From Psychrobacter glaciei (GTDB lineage: Bacteria; Pseudomonadota; Gammaproteobacteria; Pseudomonadales; Moraxellaceae): a stretch of 64,000 bases of DNA. The notes beneath the pieces were generated by a model, which saw only the letters and a list, made by a program, of their open reading frames with translations, made no database searches and was not told the origin of the DNA. The position numbers and the translations under genes were made by a program. The number at the start of each line of letters is the position of its first letter. Position 1 is the first letter of the stretch. Below are positions 17,998 through 26,813 of the stretch, piece by piece. The stretch lies in the NCBI RefSeq assembly GCF_014652895.1, contig NZ_BMZR01000002.1, positions 496,001 through 560,000 of the forward strand. The letters are read 5' to 3'.

Positions 17998-19248
17998 TTA
18001 TTTTGTAAAATTGGAATCATCAAATAATATTCCTAAGTCTTTAAGCCTAATCTCAACTGCTTTTTTTGACACGTTAAAATATCTAGAGAGTCCTACTAGT
18101 ACGTTGTTTACCATAATTTTGTTGTATTCCTGCTTATCATTGTATAAAAATACTTTCCCCCTAGGTTTTAGACCTAATCTGGTATAAATCTCCAGAAAAT
18201 GCTCTAAGAAAGACGTTTTAGGCATTAGAATACAAGATGCCAAATAGTTTGCTTGAAACTCTAACTTGCTAATAAATTCGCTTTTGTTTTCACCTTCTCC
18301 ATTCAGGTCTTCAGTCAACAAGACATCTTTCATCAAATATCTACCATGATCTAACAGGATATGAGAAAGCTCATGCGCTAACGTAAATCCATCTCTATGT
18401 AAGTTGTCATCGCTCTGTTTATACAAATAAATTTCTTGTTGAATAAAATCTATTTTCCCAAGTAATTGGTGGTTGTGATCTGTTGCATCTTTAAGAATTG
18501 TTATATGAGACAAGGCATCAAGTAGGAGTATTTCATCTAAATTGACTAAACCGTCTGAATAATTAATTTCCATCAATAGGCTTCCGGCTAAATCTTCTAA
18601 TCCTTCTTTAGGAATGAAAGCTACCTTTTGATTAGAGTTATTAAATGGTTGCCCCATCAAGAATTTTATATAGTCTTCTATTCCAAAGAACCATTGGTTT
18701 TGTGCGTACATCATATAAGATAGATTACTTGATTTCGGGAGTTCTCCTTTAACAAAAATACTTTCCATATCGTATTTACTATCAAAATCCTGATATCTAT
18801 ATTTACGATTTAGTATATGCGTCAGTTTTCTTTCACTGTTTAACTTTACGAGTCCTACACCTCTATTTTTTGCTTTATTGAAAGCTCCTTCAGCAAGATT
18901 AGAGCTAATCGCCATTATTGGACGTATTTTATAAGTCAGCTCGCCTTCTGAAATATCTCGAATATCATCTAGAAATTTTCCTAGTTGGTCTACACCTACC
19001 GCACCTTTATAGTCTTTACATTCGATTAGTAATAAATTGGACATGTTAGGAAGCCCGACGTCTTGATATACCTCTATGGCAATATCAAACTCAATATCTT
19101 TTTCTCTATATCTTGAGTAATACCTTTTCTTCCTGAATGTTTTGATATGAGCATTGGGATTTATTATAGTTTTATTATCTTTAATCTCTTTTAAAAATAG
19201 TTCATATATCACCTCCTCAAAATCATCGCCTTTTTTTGTAGTATTCAT
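17998..19248 (-). CDS. PD-(D/E)xK nuclease-like domain fused to ImmA/IrrE-type zinc peptidase
   Basis: The 416-residue protein joins two domains. Residues about 5-145 look like an Mrr-type PD-(D/E)xK nuclease. They show FEEVIYELF, a candidate acidic residue Asp55 in IEFDIAIEV, and Glu76/Lys78 in LLIECKDYKG, followed by VDQLGKF. Residues about 265-360 are an IrrE/ImmA peptidase with the zinc motif HELSH (292-296) after FTLA. A third ligand candidate, Glu330, lies in LEFQANYLASCILMP. The C-terminus (YFNVSKKAVEIRLKDLGIL) resembles the helical tail of this family. The gene is much AT-richer than its neighbours and stands alone between xerC-DUF3817 and a methyltransferase, which suggests acquisition. 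A role in phage or plasmid defence, or damage signalling, is inference; both activities are unproven. Confidence 0.8.
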   Translation of the reverse strand: MNTTKKGDDFEEVIYELFLKEIKDNKTIINPNAHIKTFRKKRYYSRYREKDIEFDIAIEVYQDVGLPNMSNLLLIECKDYKGAVGVDQLGKFLDDIRDISEGELTYKIRPIMAISSNLAEGAFNKAKNRGVGLVKLNSERKLTHILNRKYRYQDFDSKYDMESIFVKGELPKSSNLSYMMYAQNQWFFGIEDYIKFLMGQPFNNSNQKVAFIPKEGLEDLAGSLLMEINYSDGLVNLDEILLLDALSHITILKDATDHNHQLLGKIDFIQQEIYLYKQSDDNLHRDGFTLAHELSHILLDHGRYLMKDVLLTEDLNGEGENKSEFISKLEFQANYLASCILMPKTSFLEHFLEIYTRLGLKPRGKVFLYNDKQEYNKIMVNNVLVGLSRYFNVSKKAVEIRLKDLGILFDDSNFTK

Positions 19249-19580
19249 ACTTATCCTTGAGACCTTTTATATTCATTCTATAGTAAACCAAATATAGCTC
19301 CAATAGACAGATAGACAACGGAAGGTAGCGATAGCAAAAGCATGTGTAGGCTAGGCTTTTAGCATACATATCAATTGTAGGGTGCGCCTCGCGCACCGAT
19401 GGTAGATATTATCTTGATTAAGAGACGCAAGTTATACCCTACTCTTATACAAACCTCGCTATAATTTCATCAATCCATAGCTGCAAACCCGCCCTTTTCT
19501 CGTTACAATACGCGTATGATGTGCACGCTGCATAACTGAGCAATGCACCGCCTTTTACTTATCCATTATCTGAGAATCTC
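19249..19580. other. Intergenic region between the nuclease-peptidase gene and methyltransferase gene
   Basis: About 330 bp without a supported gene. It must contain the minus-strand promoter of the AT-rich gene. A compact GGTGCGC/GCGCACC hairpin lies at 19381-19397, listed separately. Confidence 0.5.
19381..19397. repeat. GTAGGGTGCGC hairpin of dispersed-repeat type
   Basis: GGTGCGC and GCGCACC arms enclose a 3-nt loop and are preceded by TGTA. Short intergenic hairpins with the GTAGGGTGCGC...GCGCACC form are scattered in many proteobacterial genomes. Only one copy is visible here. No U-tract follows. Confidence 0.5.
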
Positions 19581-20189
19581 ATGAGCCATAGACCCCCTGC
19601 TGACCTGTTGAAAAGTGCCCAACATTGGCGCGAAGACATTAACTTTCGCCAAGATGTACTGGGCAAGCCGTTTGATTTTTCGACCACGTGGGGTATTTTT
19701 TCACCGCAAAAGCTCGATGATGGTAGCTTGATGCTGCTTGATTATATTGACTTTGAAGCGGATGATGACTCAATCGATTTGGGCTGTGGCTATGGCGTGC
19801 TTGGCATGACGGCGGCGCGTGAATGTCCGAATGGTCTGCATACATTGATTGATAAAGACTTTATGGCGGTAGAATATGCGCGCCTAAATTGCGAGAAAAA
19901 CGGTCTAAAAAATGTCGATGTACATTTATCAAACGGCTTCAATCACGTGGCAAAAGACAAAGACTTTAGCCTTGTGATGTCGAACTTGCCAGCCAAAGTG
20001 GGCAAAGAGCAGCATTATTTGTACTTCCTCGATGCATATGCCCGTATGCGTAAAGGTGGCCGCTTTTATGTGGTAACAATCAATGGTTTGCGCCAATTCG
20101 TGAAACGCTCATTTACCGAAGTGTTTGGCAATAGCGACAAAATCAAGCAAGGCAAAACCTATACGATTACGATGGCGACCAAAGACTAA
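19581..20189 (+). CDS. Class I SAM-dependent methyltransferase, RsmC C-terminal-like
   Basis: A 202-residue methyltransferase with motif I DSIDLGCGYGVLGMTAA near residue 67, TLIDKDFMAVEYARLNCEKNGL, and a catalytic-position motif MSNLPAK in place of NPP[FW]. The overall order matches the MTS domain of RsmC/RlmG, which methylate guanine N2 in rRNA. The N-terminal half of RsmC is absent, and the motif SNLPAK departs from the NPPF of RsmC, so rRNA methylation is uncertain. The TAA stop is also the first three bases of a dispersed ~108-bp repeat (20187-20295). Confidence 0.85.
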   Translation: MSHRPPADLLKSAQHWREDINFRQDVLGKPFDFSTTWGIFSPQKLDDGSLMLLDYIDFEADDDSIDLGCGYGVLGMTAARECPNGLHTLIDKDFMAVEYARLNCEKNGLKNVDVHLSNGFNHVAKDKDFSLVMSNLPAKVGKEQHYLYFLDAYARMRKGGRFYVVTINGLRQFVKRSFTEVFGNSDKIKQGKTYTITMATKD

Positions 20190-20295
20190 TACCAAACGCC
20201 AAAAATACGATTAGCTGTGTCAAAATCGCTTAGCCTACAATGCGTAGTACTTGTACTCTTTTTCCTTGCTACTCTAATTTTTGTGAATGATATAA
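20187..20295. repeat. MITE-like dispersed repeat, copy A (inverted relative to copy B at 57458)
   Basis: About 108 bp that match 57458-57565 in reverse complement at high identity by eye. The conserved core includes GAGTAGCAAGGAAAA, CAAGTACTAC and GCTAATCGTATTTTT. The two ends form an imperfect inverted repeat (TAATACCA... against TTATATCA..., both leading into CAAAAA). No coding frame is present. The element begins at the stop codon of the preceding methyltransferase gene. Confidence 0.8.
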
Positions 20296-20313
20296 ATTTT
20301 TGAACATGACACA

Positions 20314-20357
20314 AATAAAAAGCCCGCTAAAATATATAGTTTTAGCGGGCTTCTTTG
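20314..20357. terminator. Bidirectional terminator after lptG
   Basis: A 12-bp stem, AGCCCGCTAAAA (20321-20332) with TTTTAGCGGGCT (20340-20351), has a 7-nt loop. On the minus strand it is followed by a U-rich stretch and ends lptFG. On the plus strand the TTCTTT tail is weaker. Confidence 0.85.
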
Positions 20358-20374
20358 TAGCAGATTACACTTAA

Positions 20375-21601
20375 CTACATCTGCCGTTTAAGCAAATATC
20401 CACCCAATATCGCACTGGCAATGATCGGTAGTAGCACCATCAACAGTGGCGAAAATCCAGTCGCCAATGAAACAAAGCCAACCAAGTCTTGCACATAACT
20501 AAACAGCAAGCCGAACAATAATGCCACCACGATACGCAAGCCCAAGCTATGCGTCCGCAGTGAGCCAAAGACAAATGAGCAGGCGACGATCACCAACGAC
20601 AATATCGATAATGGTGATAGCAATTTTTGCCAAAATGCCAGCTCATGACTCAAAGAGCGTTGACCTTGTTGGCGCATAAACTGACGATGCTCGTACAACT
20701 GGGTCAATGACAGATCTTCGGCTTTGCGGGTGAGCAAATATACTGATTCAGGCGCAAAGGGCAAGCTTAAGGTATCTGACGGCGAGATCGCTTGGCTACT
20801 CTCAAAGCCTTGATTAATCATCAGCTTGGTCATGTTATTCAACGCCCACTCGTAACGATACTGCTCGCTCGGCTCGCTACTGACTGTATCCAAAGGTTCG
20901 CGACCAATATATTGCCCGCCCTCAGCGTGAACAGCCGTTTGTAGATTGCCATTATTGTCTAAATGCCAACGTTTGACCTCGCCGATATTGCCTTGCACAT
21001 CGGCATAATCGATATACAAAATATCGCTACCATCCGGCTTGGTACGACCAGCTTTTGTATTCTCAAAACGTGGTTGCACTGTCCAATAACCGCGCACCGA
21101 TGTGACCAACGAAGTGCTGTCTTCATCGTTGATCTCTTTTGCCAATTGATTAGAGTGCGGCAAAATAAACTGATTGATGAGCAAGGCGAGCAGTACAAAA
21201 ATCAAAGCAGGCTGTAATACCCAGCCAACGATGCGATAAACGCTGACGCCAGCGGCGCGCATGACGACCAACTCGCTTTTATTGGCGAGTAAACCCAAGC
21301 CCACAACCGCACCGAGCAATGCACCCGTCGGGATAAACTGCTCTAAAAAATAAGGTGAGCGATAAAAGATATATTTAATCGCTTCACCCATTGTATAGCT
21401 ATCATCTAACGAATCCAGCTCAGACAAATAAGAAAATACCAGTTGTAATGCCCACAGACCTATAACCGCTCCGACGATTGCTAGCAAAGCATTCAGTTTG
21501 ACGTAACGGCTAAGGACTTTTAGATTGGCAGGTTTTTTGGCAAACTTAGCATTCACGTTTTGCGAGTCAGCATTGGGAGATTTAGAGAATAAAGCACTCA
21601 T
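20375..21601 (-). CDS. lptG: LPS export ABC transporter permease LptG
   Basis: LptG with LptF forms the inner-membrane permease that, powered by LptB, extracts lipopolysaccharide for transport to the outer membrane. The 408-residue product has a polar N-terminal extension of about 28 residues (to NLKVLSRYVKLNALLA) and then two membrane segments. LLANKSELVVMRAAGVSVYRIVGWV is the conserved cytoplasmic coupling region. A periplasmic jellyroll of about 150 residues follows, then three C-terminal membrane segments. The ATG overlaps the TGA of lptF by 4 bp (ATGA), indicating translational coupling. A strong hairpin follows the gene. Confidence 0.94.
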   Translation of the reverse strand: MSALFSKSPNADSQNVNAKFAKKPANLKVLSRYVKLNALLAIVGAVIGLWALQLVFSYLSELDSLDDSYTMGEAIKYIFYRSPYFLEQFIPTGALLGAVVGLGLLANKSELVVMRAAGVSVYRIVGWVLQPALIFVLLALLINQFILPHSNQLAKEINDEDSTSLVTSVRGYWTVQPRFENTKAGRTKPDGSDILYIDYADVQGNIGEVKRWHLDNNGNLQTAVHAEGGQYIGREPLDTVSSEPSEQYRYEWALNNMTKLMINQGFESSQAISPSDTLSLPFAPESVYLLTRKAEDLSLTQLYEHRQFMRQQGQRSLSHELAFWQKLLSPLSILSLVIVACSFVFGSLRTHSLGLRIVVALLFGLLFSYVQDLVGFVSLATGFSPLLMVLLPIIASAILGGYLLKRQM

Positions 21602-22899
21602 GAGGACTGCCCTCCTTGTGAGCCACTGCTTTGATGATCGGCAACTGTTAGAGACCCGTTCTCTGGTTTGCGAAAGCGCAATCGGTGCTGCACACGGCTA
21701 CCCCAATTCATATAAAGTGCCAATACCATAAATCCTAGAATCAGCCAAGCATACGCCCAAACGCTCACACTGCCTTTGCTCACGGCGTTTTTGAGTGAAA
21801 TGATACCCAGCGCACAGCTGACAAACAATAGAATCGAAGGAAATAGGCGTAACCAACGACCTTGGCGCGGACGTACTTGCGCCAGTGGTACAGCGAGCAT
21901 CGGCGCGATAATCATCAGCCACGGCAAAGCAAAACGGTAGCCAAGCTCACCCTGTGCCGCACGCAGCGCATTTTCACCACCGAACTGGGCACTGCCAGTG
22001 GCCGCTTGCCATAACGGTCCGATTGCTTGGGTTTCGATATTGTCTTCGGTAATCACATCTTGTGAGGATTCCGTCAAGGTAATGCGATAGCGATCAAAGC
22101 CGACTTGGTTATACTTCAAGCTGCCCGCGCCGACCTCGTAACGACGCCCTTGGAATAAATCCAACTGGGTCACGCCCTTGTCACCTGTCTGTACTTGCTC
22201 GGCTCTTTTGGCCAAAGTAATGGTGTCTTTACTGATGTTTTTATCGCCCTTGCTTATCAGCGCTTGCGGTACATCTGGAATCGCTAATTGTTCTGCGGTT
22301 TCAGGATCAATCGTATTATCGACATTCATGGCAGCCGCTTTGGCGTTGCTACCTTTAGCTTTTGGCTCAGACTGAATAAGTATCACATCTTGTAGCTGTT
22401 TTTTGTCGTCGCTAAGGCTGCCAACATAAAGATGATAATTGCCACTACTGATAAACTCATTGGGGCGAATCAAATCAAAAGCACTGGTAAAGGCTTGCTG
22501 CTGCCAAATAGCCTCAGATGAGCGTACACCCCACGGCTTGCCGACGACTGATAATGCAGCCTCGCCAACGAATAAGGCCAGTATCAAAGGAGTCATCAGC
22601 CGAGCCAGCTTGCCGCGGGAAACACCACTGGCATTGATAACCGCCATTTCTTGATCGACATATAAGCGCCCAAACACCAGCATTAGAGCAATAAAAAAAG
22701 CCAAGGGCAAAATCAGCTCTAAAAAATACGGCAAGTTATAACCAATGATGGTAAATAATAAGCTGATATCTAGATTGCCTTCTGCGGCAATGCCAAAGTA
22801 ACGTATCAGACGGCCACCAAGCATCATAACCACCAAAAACCCCAATACCAAAGCGGTGGTTGAGGCAACTTGTTGGGTCATGTAGCGGCGTAATATCAC
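21598..22899 (-). CDS. lptF: LPS export ABC transporter permease LptF
   Basis: LptF is the partner permease of LptG in the Lpt LPS-export machine. The 433-residue protein begins MILRRYMTQQVASTTALVLG with a first membrane segment. Then come PLAFFIALMLVFGRLYVDQEMAVINASGVSRGKL, the coupling region, and a long periplasmic domain. The periplasmic domain contains a low-complexity stretch (KAKGSNAKAAAMNVDN) not typical of shorter homologues. C-terminal membrane segments contain PWLMIIAPMLAVPLAQVRPRQGR. E. coli LptF is about 366 residues, so this one is longer, mainly in the periplasmic part and the Ser/Gly/Gln-rich tail. It is upstream of lptG in a two-gene operon. Confidence 0.94.
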   Translation of the reverse strand: MILRRYMTQQVASTTALVLGFLVVMMLGGRLIRYFGIAAEGNLDISLLFTIIGYNLPYFLELILPLAFFIALMLVFGRLYVDQEMAVINASGVSRGKLARLMTPLILALFVGEAALSVVGKPWGVRSSEAIWQQQAFTSAFDLIRPNEFISSGNYHLYVGSLSDDKKQLQDVILIQSEPKAKGSNAKAAAMNVDNTIDPETAEQLAIPDVPQALISKGDKNISKDTITLAKRAEQVQTGDKGVTQLDLFQGRRYEVGAGSLKYNQVGFDRYRITLTESSQDVITEDNIETQAIGPLWQAATGSAQFGGENALRAAQGELGYRFALPWLMIIAPMLAVPLAQVRPRQGRWLRLFPSILLFVSCALGIISLKNAVSKGSVSVWAYAWLILGFMVLALYMNWGSRVQHRLRFRKPENGSLTVADHQSSGSQGGQSS

Positions 22900-23395
22900 A
22901 ATAGGTACTCTTTAACAGTGGATATGTGGACGGTGTATCGCGTGCTGACTGACAGAGGCAAGCGCAATAGTATGGTATGACCAGCGTAATGCTACTCAAA
23001 TGCCTAAACAGACAAACACTTAAATAGATATCAACGTAACGGTGCCACTTATAAGTCAAATGATATAAAGATAAGCGATAAACGTAACCGCTAATGCTAG
23101 CATATTTTGATAAAAAATGACTGTGAAATGTGTGCTAAAAAATCACCCAAGCCTTGCTGATGACGCATGATTCAGTATGAATAAACACTGGTAGACGTTA
23201 CCAGTAGTCAATAAATCGCATAAATGATAAGACATGACTGGCTGCGGTATTGCGTCAATTTAATTAGCCAGTGTTTTTGCTTTTAGAAAGGTTTGTTTGT
23301 CATTCGTATCAAGTCACAAATATGAGTAGCATTAATTGCTAGACTGATTGATTGTCAATACTCATCTCTACCACAATTATTGGAGCATAAATAAA
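22900..23395. other. Divergent intergenic region between lptF and isochorismatase-like gene
   Basis: Nearly 500 bp without a supported gene. Two inverted repeats are visible. One is ACTGGTA/TACCAGT at 23187-23205. The other is ACTGGCT/AGCCAGT at 23237-23272, followed by GTTTTT, a weak terminator-like structure. lptF and the downstream gene should both have promoters here; I could not place them. Confidence 0.5.
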
Positions 23396-24001
23396 ATGTC
23401 TAATCCCTCTACCCTACTTGAGCTGGCTGGTGGCGAATTTGATACCCTTGATTGGTCAAACTGCGCTATCGTCTTTATTGATTATCAAAACGAATATGTC
23501 GATGGCGCCATGCCATTAGGTCAAGCAGGCAGCAAAGCCACTGCAAACGCGCGCCTATTGCTTGATAAAGCCCGTAAACAAGACGTTCCTATCTTTCATA
23601 TCGCTCATCATGGCGAAGACAATGGCAATGTTTTTGACCCATTGTCTGCTAACGTCGCTATTGTGGACGAGCTAAAACCAATGGATGGCGAAAAAATAAT
23701 CACCAAAAAGCATCCTAATGCCTTTCATGACACTCAGCTTCAAGCACTTATCTCAGCGACCGGAAAAAAACAGATTATTTTTGCGGGCTTTATGAGTCAT
23801 ATGTGTGTCAGCTCTAGCGTCAGAGCAGCGTTTGATTTAGGCTTTGATAATTTTGTTTGCCATGATGCCTGTGCCACTCGCGCACTTCCTAATGCTAAAA
23901 GAGAGGGTATCAGCGCTGAAGTGATGCACGATACTGCCATGGCGGCCTTGCAAGATAGATTTGCGGCTTTGGTTGCGACTGACGACTTGGTTAATGGTTA
24001 A
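23396..24001 (+). CDS. Isochorismatase-family cysteine hydrolase
   Basis: The 201-residue alpha/beta protein contains the family triad. Asp is in CAIVFIDYQNEY near residue 25, Lys in EKIITKKHPNAF, and the nucleophilic Cys in IIFAGFMSHMCVSSSVRAA. The family includes isochorismatases, nicotinamidases and N-carbamoyl amidases, and I cannot assign the substrate. The start at 23396 is preferred because GGAG lies 11 bp upstream. The frame opens 16 codons earlier without support. It stands alone between lptF and pepA. Confidence 0.85.
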   Translation: MSNPSTLLELAGGEFDTLDWSNCAIVFIDYQNEYVDGAMPLGQAGSKATANARLLLDKARKQDVPIFHIAHHGEDNGNVFDPLSANVAIVDELKPMDGEKIITKKHPNAFHDTQLQALISATGKKQIIFAGFMSHMCVSSSVRAAFDLGFDNFVCHDACATRALPNAKREGISAEVMHDTAMAALQDRFAALVATDDLVNG

Positions 24002-24326
24002 TGGTTAATGTCACTGTGCGTAATCGTCATACATTCGTTAGTATGGCGGTTGCCTGCTTTTAGCTCGCTTTTGACTCTTTGTCAGTTACTAGCAGACTCG
24101 TCGTAGAACGTCCCATACGCCTTAGCAAGATAGCGCAGCAAATTTAAACGAAAACATTACCTAACCCTTGCCGACTGCGCAGCGATTCGCTGATATGCTA
24201 CACTACAATAATAAGCAATTTAAAAATTTAAAAAATAGTGAGACGACATAAGAGTAGTAAAATGCTGATATTGTCTTCATCACTGATTTGCACTTCTAAA
24301 TTTATAACTCTAATAAGGATAACTAT
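24002..24326. other. Intergenic region upstream of pepA
   Basis: 325 bp in which I see no gene, hairpin terminator or repeat. The pepA ribosome binding site AAGGA lies just before 24327. Confidence 0.4.
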
Positions 24327-25976
24327 ATGAATATTAAATTATCTCAGCACCTGCCAAAAACTCATACTCAAAAAATTCTAAAAAAAGAAGCCAAAAATAA
24401 AGATGAGGCCTGCCTAGTCGTCCTAATCGATGACAAAAAAAACATCCTTGCTCAATCGGTATTGGCAGACTATAGCACCCGTATCGAACAATTGATCGAA
24501 GTCTCGCACTTCAACGGTAAAGCTGGCGAAACGGTAGTTGATTATGCATTAGCGGGTGATAAAAAAACCACTAAGCAAAACCCTATCCAGCTATTATTGG
24601 TCGGTGTTGGCAACGTTGATAAGCTCAACAATACGGTCTTGCAAAAAATCACTCAAACTATCTATAGCAGCACACAAAAACGGGTTGCCTCTATCACCGT
24701 TGCGTTAGGCGACACGCTTGAAGAAAACCAATTTGGTCAGTTTGCCCTCAATCTGTTGGCCGCGACCTATCGTTTTGACAAATACAAATCTGAGCAAAGC
24801 ACGCCTGAGCTAACTGATATTTATCTACTAGCTGACGAATCACTACAACCAGCATTAGAATTCGCAGAGTCAGTATTTGCTGGTCAAAGCTTGACTCGCG
24901 ATGTAGCCAATGAACCAGGCAACATCTGCTTCCCAGCTTACATGGCAGAACAAGCACAAGAGCTAGCAGCAACCTACCCTGACCTATTAACAGTCACGGT
25001 ACTGGGTGAAGACGAGATGTCAGCGCTGGGCATGGATTGCTTCTTGGCAGTCGCGCAAGGCTCTACCAAAGAAGGTAAGCTGGTACTCATGGAGTATCGC
25101 GGTAAGTCAAACTTTAGCGCCGATGCTGGTAAATCCACGACTAGCAGTGCCAAAGTTAGTGGCCTAAAAGCATTGGCTGATAAACTACCAACTAAGGCTG
25201 CTAACAAAAAAGCCTCTAAAAAGAACGATGATACTGTGCAAGCAGCAAATGATGATGCGCCTATCGTATTAGTCGGTAAAGGCGTCACCTTTGACTCAGG
25301 TGGTATCTCAATCAAGCCCGGTGCGGCGATGGATGAGATGAAATTTGATATGGGTGGTTCAGCGTCTGTACTTGGTACGATAAAAGCTTTATGTGAAGCG
25401 CGTCTACCGATCAACGTCGTTGGTGCTCTCGCTTGTGCAGAAAACATGCCATCAGGTGATGCCACGCGCCCAGGCGATATCGTCAAAGCCATGAATGGCA
25501 AATCCGTTGAAATCTTAAATACCGATGCGGAAGGTCGCTTAGTATTGGCAGATACTTTATGCTACGTACAGCGTTATCAACCAAAAACTATCATCGATGT
25601 CGCCACATTGACCGGCGCTTGCGTGGTTGCACTGGGTCATGTCCGCTCGGCTGTCTTTAGTAATGATGAAGATGTCTTATTTGATTTAGAAAATGCCAGC
25701 AACCTATCTGGCGATCTCATCTGGCATATGCCGTTGGATGACGAGTATCAAGCACAGATCGACTCGCCTATCGCTGACATGCAAAACATCGGCGGTAAAG
25801 GTGCAGGTGCCGTCACTGCTGCATGCTTCTTGTCGCGCTTCGTCGAAGAAGGTCAAGCATGGGCGCATTTAGACATCGCTGGTACGGCATGGAACTCGGG
25901 TAAAGATAAAGCCGCGACTGGTCGCCCTGTGCCGCTATTTATGCAATACTTAAAAAACAGCGCGAATATGGTCTAA
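24327..25976 (+). CDS. pepA: Leucyl aminopeptidase (M17 family, PepA)
   Basis: PepA is a hexameric two-metal aminopeptidase; in E. coli it also acts as a DNA-bending accessory factor in Xer recombination and carAB regulation. Metal and active-site residues are visible in LVGKGVTFDSGG (Lys318, Asp323), KFDMGGSASVLG (Asp341) and EILNTDAEGRLVLAD (Asp400, Glu402, Arg404). The protein has 549 residues against about 500 in E. coli. The excess sits mostly in a lysine-, alanine- and serine-rich insertion at about 259-310, between the end of strand LVLMEYRG and APIVLVGKG. holC follows 35 bp downstream, the usual pepA-holC order. Confidence 0.95.
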   Translation: MNIKLSQHLPKTHTQKILKKEAKNKDEACLVVLIDDKKNILAQSVLADYSTRIEQLIEVSHFNGKAGETVVDYALAGDKKTTKQNPIQLLLVGVGNVDKLNNTVLQKITQTIYSSTQKRVASITVALGDTLEENQFGQFALNLLAATYRFDKYKSEQSTPELTDIYLLADESLQPALEFAESVFAGQSLTRDVANEPGNICFPAYMAEQAQELAATYPDLLTVTVLGEDEMSALGMDCFLAVAQGSTKEGKLVLMEYRGKSNFSADAGKSTTSSAKVSGLKALADKLPTKAANKKASKKNDDTVQAANDDAPIVLVGKGVTFDSGGISIKPGAAMDEMKFDMGGSASVLGTIKALCEARLPINVVGALACAENMPSGDATRPGDIVKAMNGKSVEILNTDAEGRLVLADTLCYVQRYQPKTIIDVATLTGACVVALGHVRSAVFSNDEDVLFDLENASNLSGDLIWHMPLDDEYQAQIDSPIADMQNIGGKGAGAVTAACFLSRFVEEGQAWAHLDIAGTAWNSGKDKAATGRPVPLFMQYLKNSANMV

Positions 25977-26011
25977 TCCGTTGACGAAAACCAACTTATG
26001 AAAATCAGTTT

Positions 26012-26488
26012 ATGAAAGTTAGCTTTTATGTATTAAGCGACAGTAAAGCCCAAGATTTCTTGGGCTTTATTTGTCAGTTGACCCAAACGGCACTCAATAA
26101 AAGCAGCCAATCGCTGCTCATTCTGGTGGGTGATGACGCAGAATTATCATCGACGCTTGATGAGGCGCTATGGGCACAAGAAGCGACAAGCTTTATACCG
26201 CATCAACGCCTTTTAGCTAACAATACTGAAGGCGATGATCCTGAGGTTGATATTAACAAACGATTAGCACCTGTATTGCTTGGCGGCTATATGCCAGCAG
26301 ATTTCAACGGTATCGTTATTAATACAACAGCACAGCCCGTTAATGCTTTTATGCAAGCAACCAGCAATGCCCAACCTACCCGTATTCTTGAGCTGATTAA
26401 ACCTGACGCGACCAGTGTTCAAGAAGGTCGTAATAAGTATAAAGCCTATCAACAATTAGGCTATGAGCTGACTCATTTTAAAGTTTAA
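26012..26488 (+). CDS. holC: DNA polymerase III chi subunit HolC
   Basis: HolC (chi) links the clamp loader to single-strand binding protein. The 158-residue product shows VSFYVLSDSKAQDFLGFICQL at the N-terminus. LILVGDDAE, LDEALWAQEATSFIPHQRL and the C-terminal NKYKAYQQLGYELTHFKV are conserved chi segments. It lies 35 bp after pepA, the common arrangement. Codons 12-20 contain a strong terminator-like hairpin (26044-26072), listed separately. The start is supported by the family N-terminus rather than by a good ribosome binding site. Confidence 0.9.
   Translation: MKVSFYVLSDSKAQDFLGFICQLTQTALNKSSQSLLILVGDDAELSSTLDEALWAQEATSFIPHQRLLANNTEGDDPEVDINKRLAPVLLGGYMPADFNGIVINTTAQPVNAFMQATSNAQPTRILELIKPDATSVQEGRNKYKAYQQLGYELTHFKV
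26044..26072 (+). terminator. Terminator-like hairpin inside the 5' end of holC
   Basis: A perfect 11-bp stem, TAAAGCCCAAG (26044-26054) with CTTGGGCTTTA (26059-26069), has a 4-nt loop and is followed by TTT. It lies 68-93 bp after the pepA stop and within the first 20 codons of holC. It could act as a partial terminator or attenuator of holC readthrough from pepA. Confidence 0.55.
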
Positions 26489-26813
26489 GTTGCAGCCTGC
26501 GCCCTAACTTCTCCTCATTTCTCACGAAAAGCACGATTTCTCATCAGAGAATCCACGTCAATTTTTCTCATATTAAGTCTCTACCTTCACCTGTCCCGCC
26601 TATGTCGGTTGGTGGTAAAGGTAGGCTCTTATCCTAAAAAATGCTACCATCCTTCGATTATTTTTCTGTTTTCACTATAAACGTCTTATTTACAGTCGAA
26701 TTATTTCAAAATGGCGACCAAGCAACCGAGCGTACACTGCGTATTTTAAGCAAGGTTAATGCGGTCATCATTTATAAATAATTTGGAGTATTGACTAAAT
26801 CGAGGATGTATAG
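26489..26813. other. Intergenic region between holC and sstT
   Basis: 325 bp without a supported gene. An imperfect inverted repeat with arms around CTACCTTCACC and GGTGGTAAAGGTAG lies near 26580-26625. It has no following U-tract. Confidence 0.45.
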
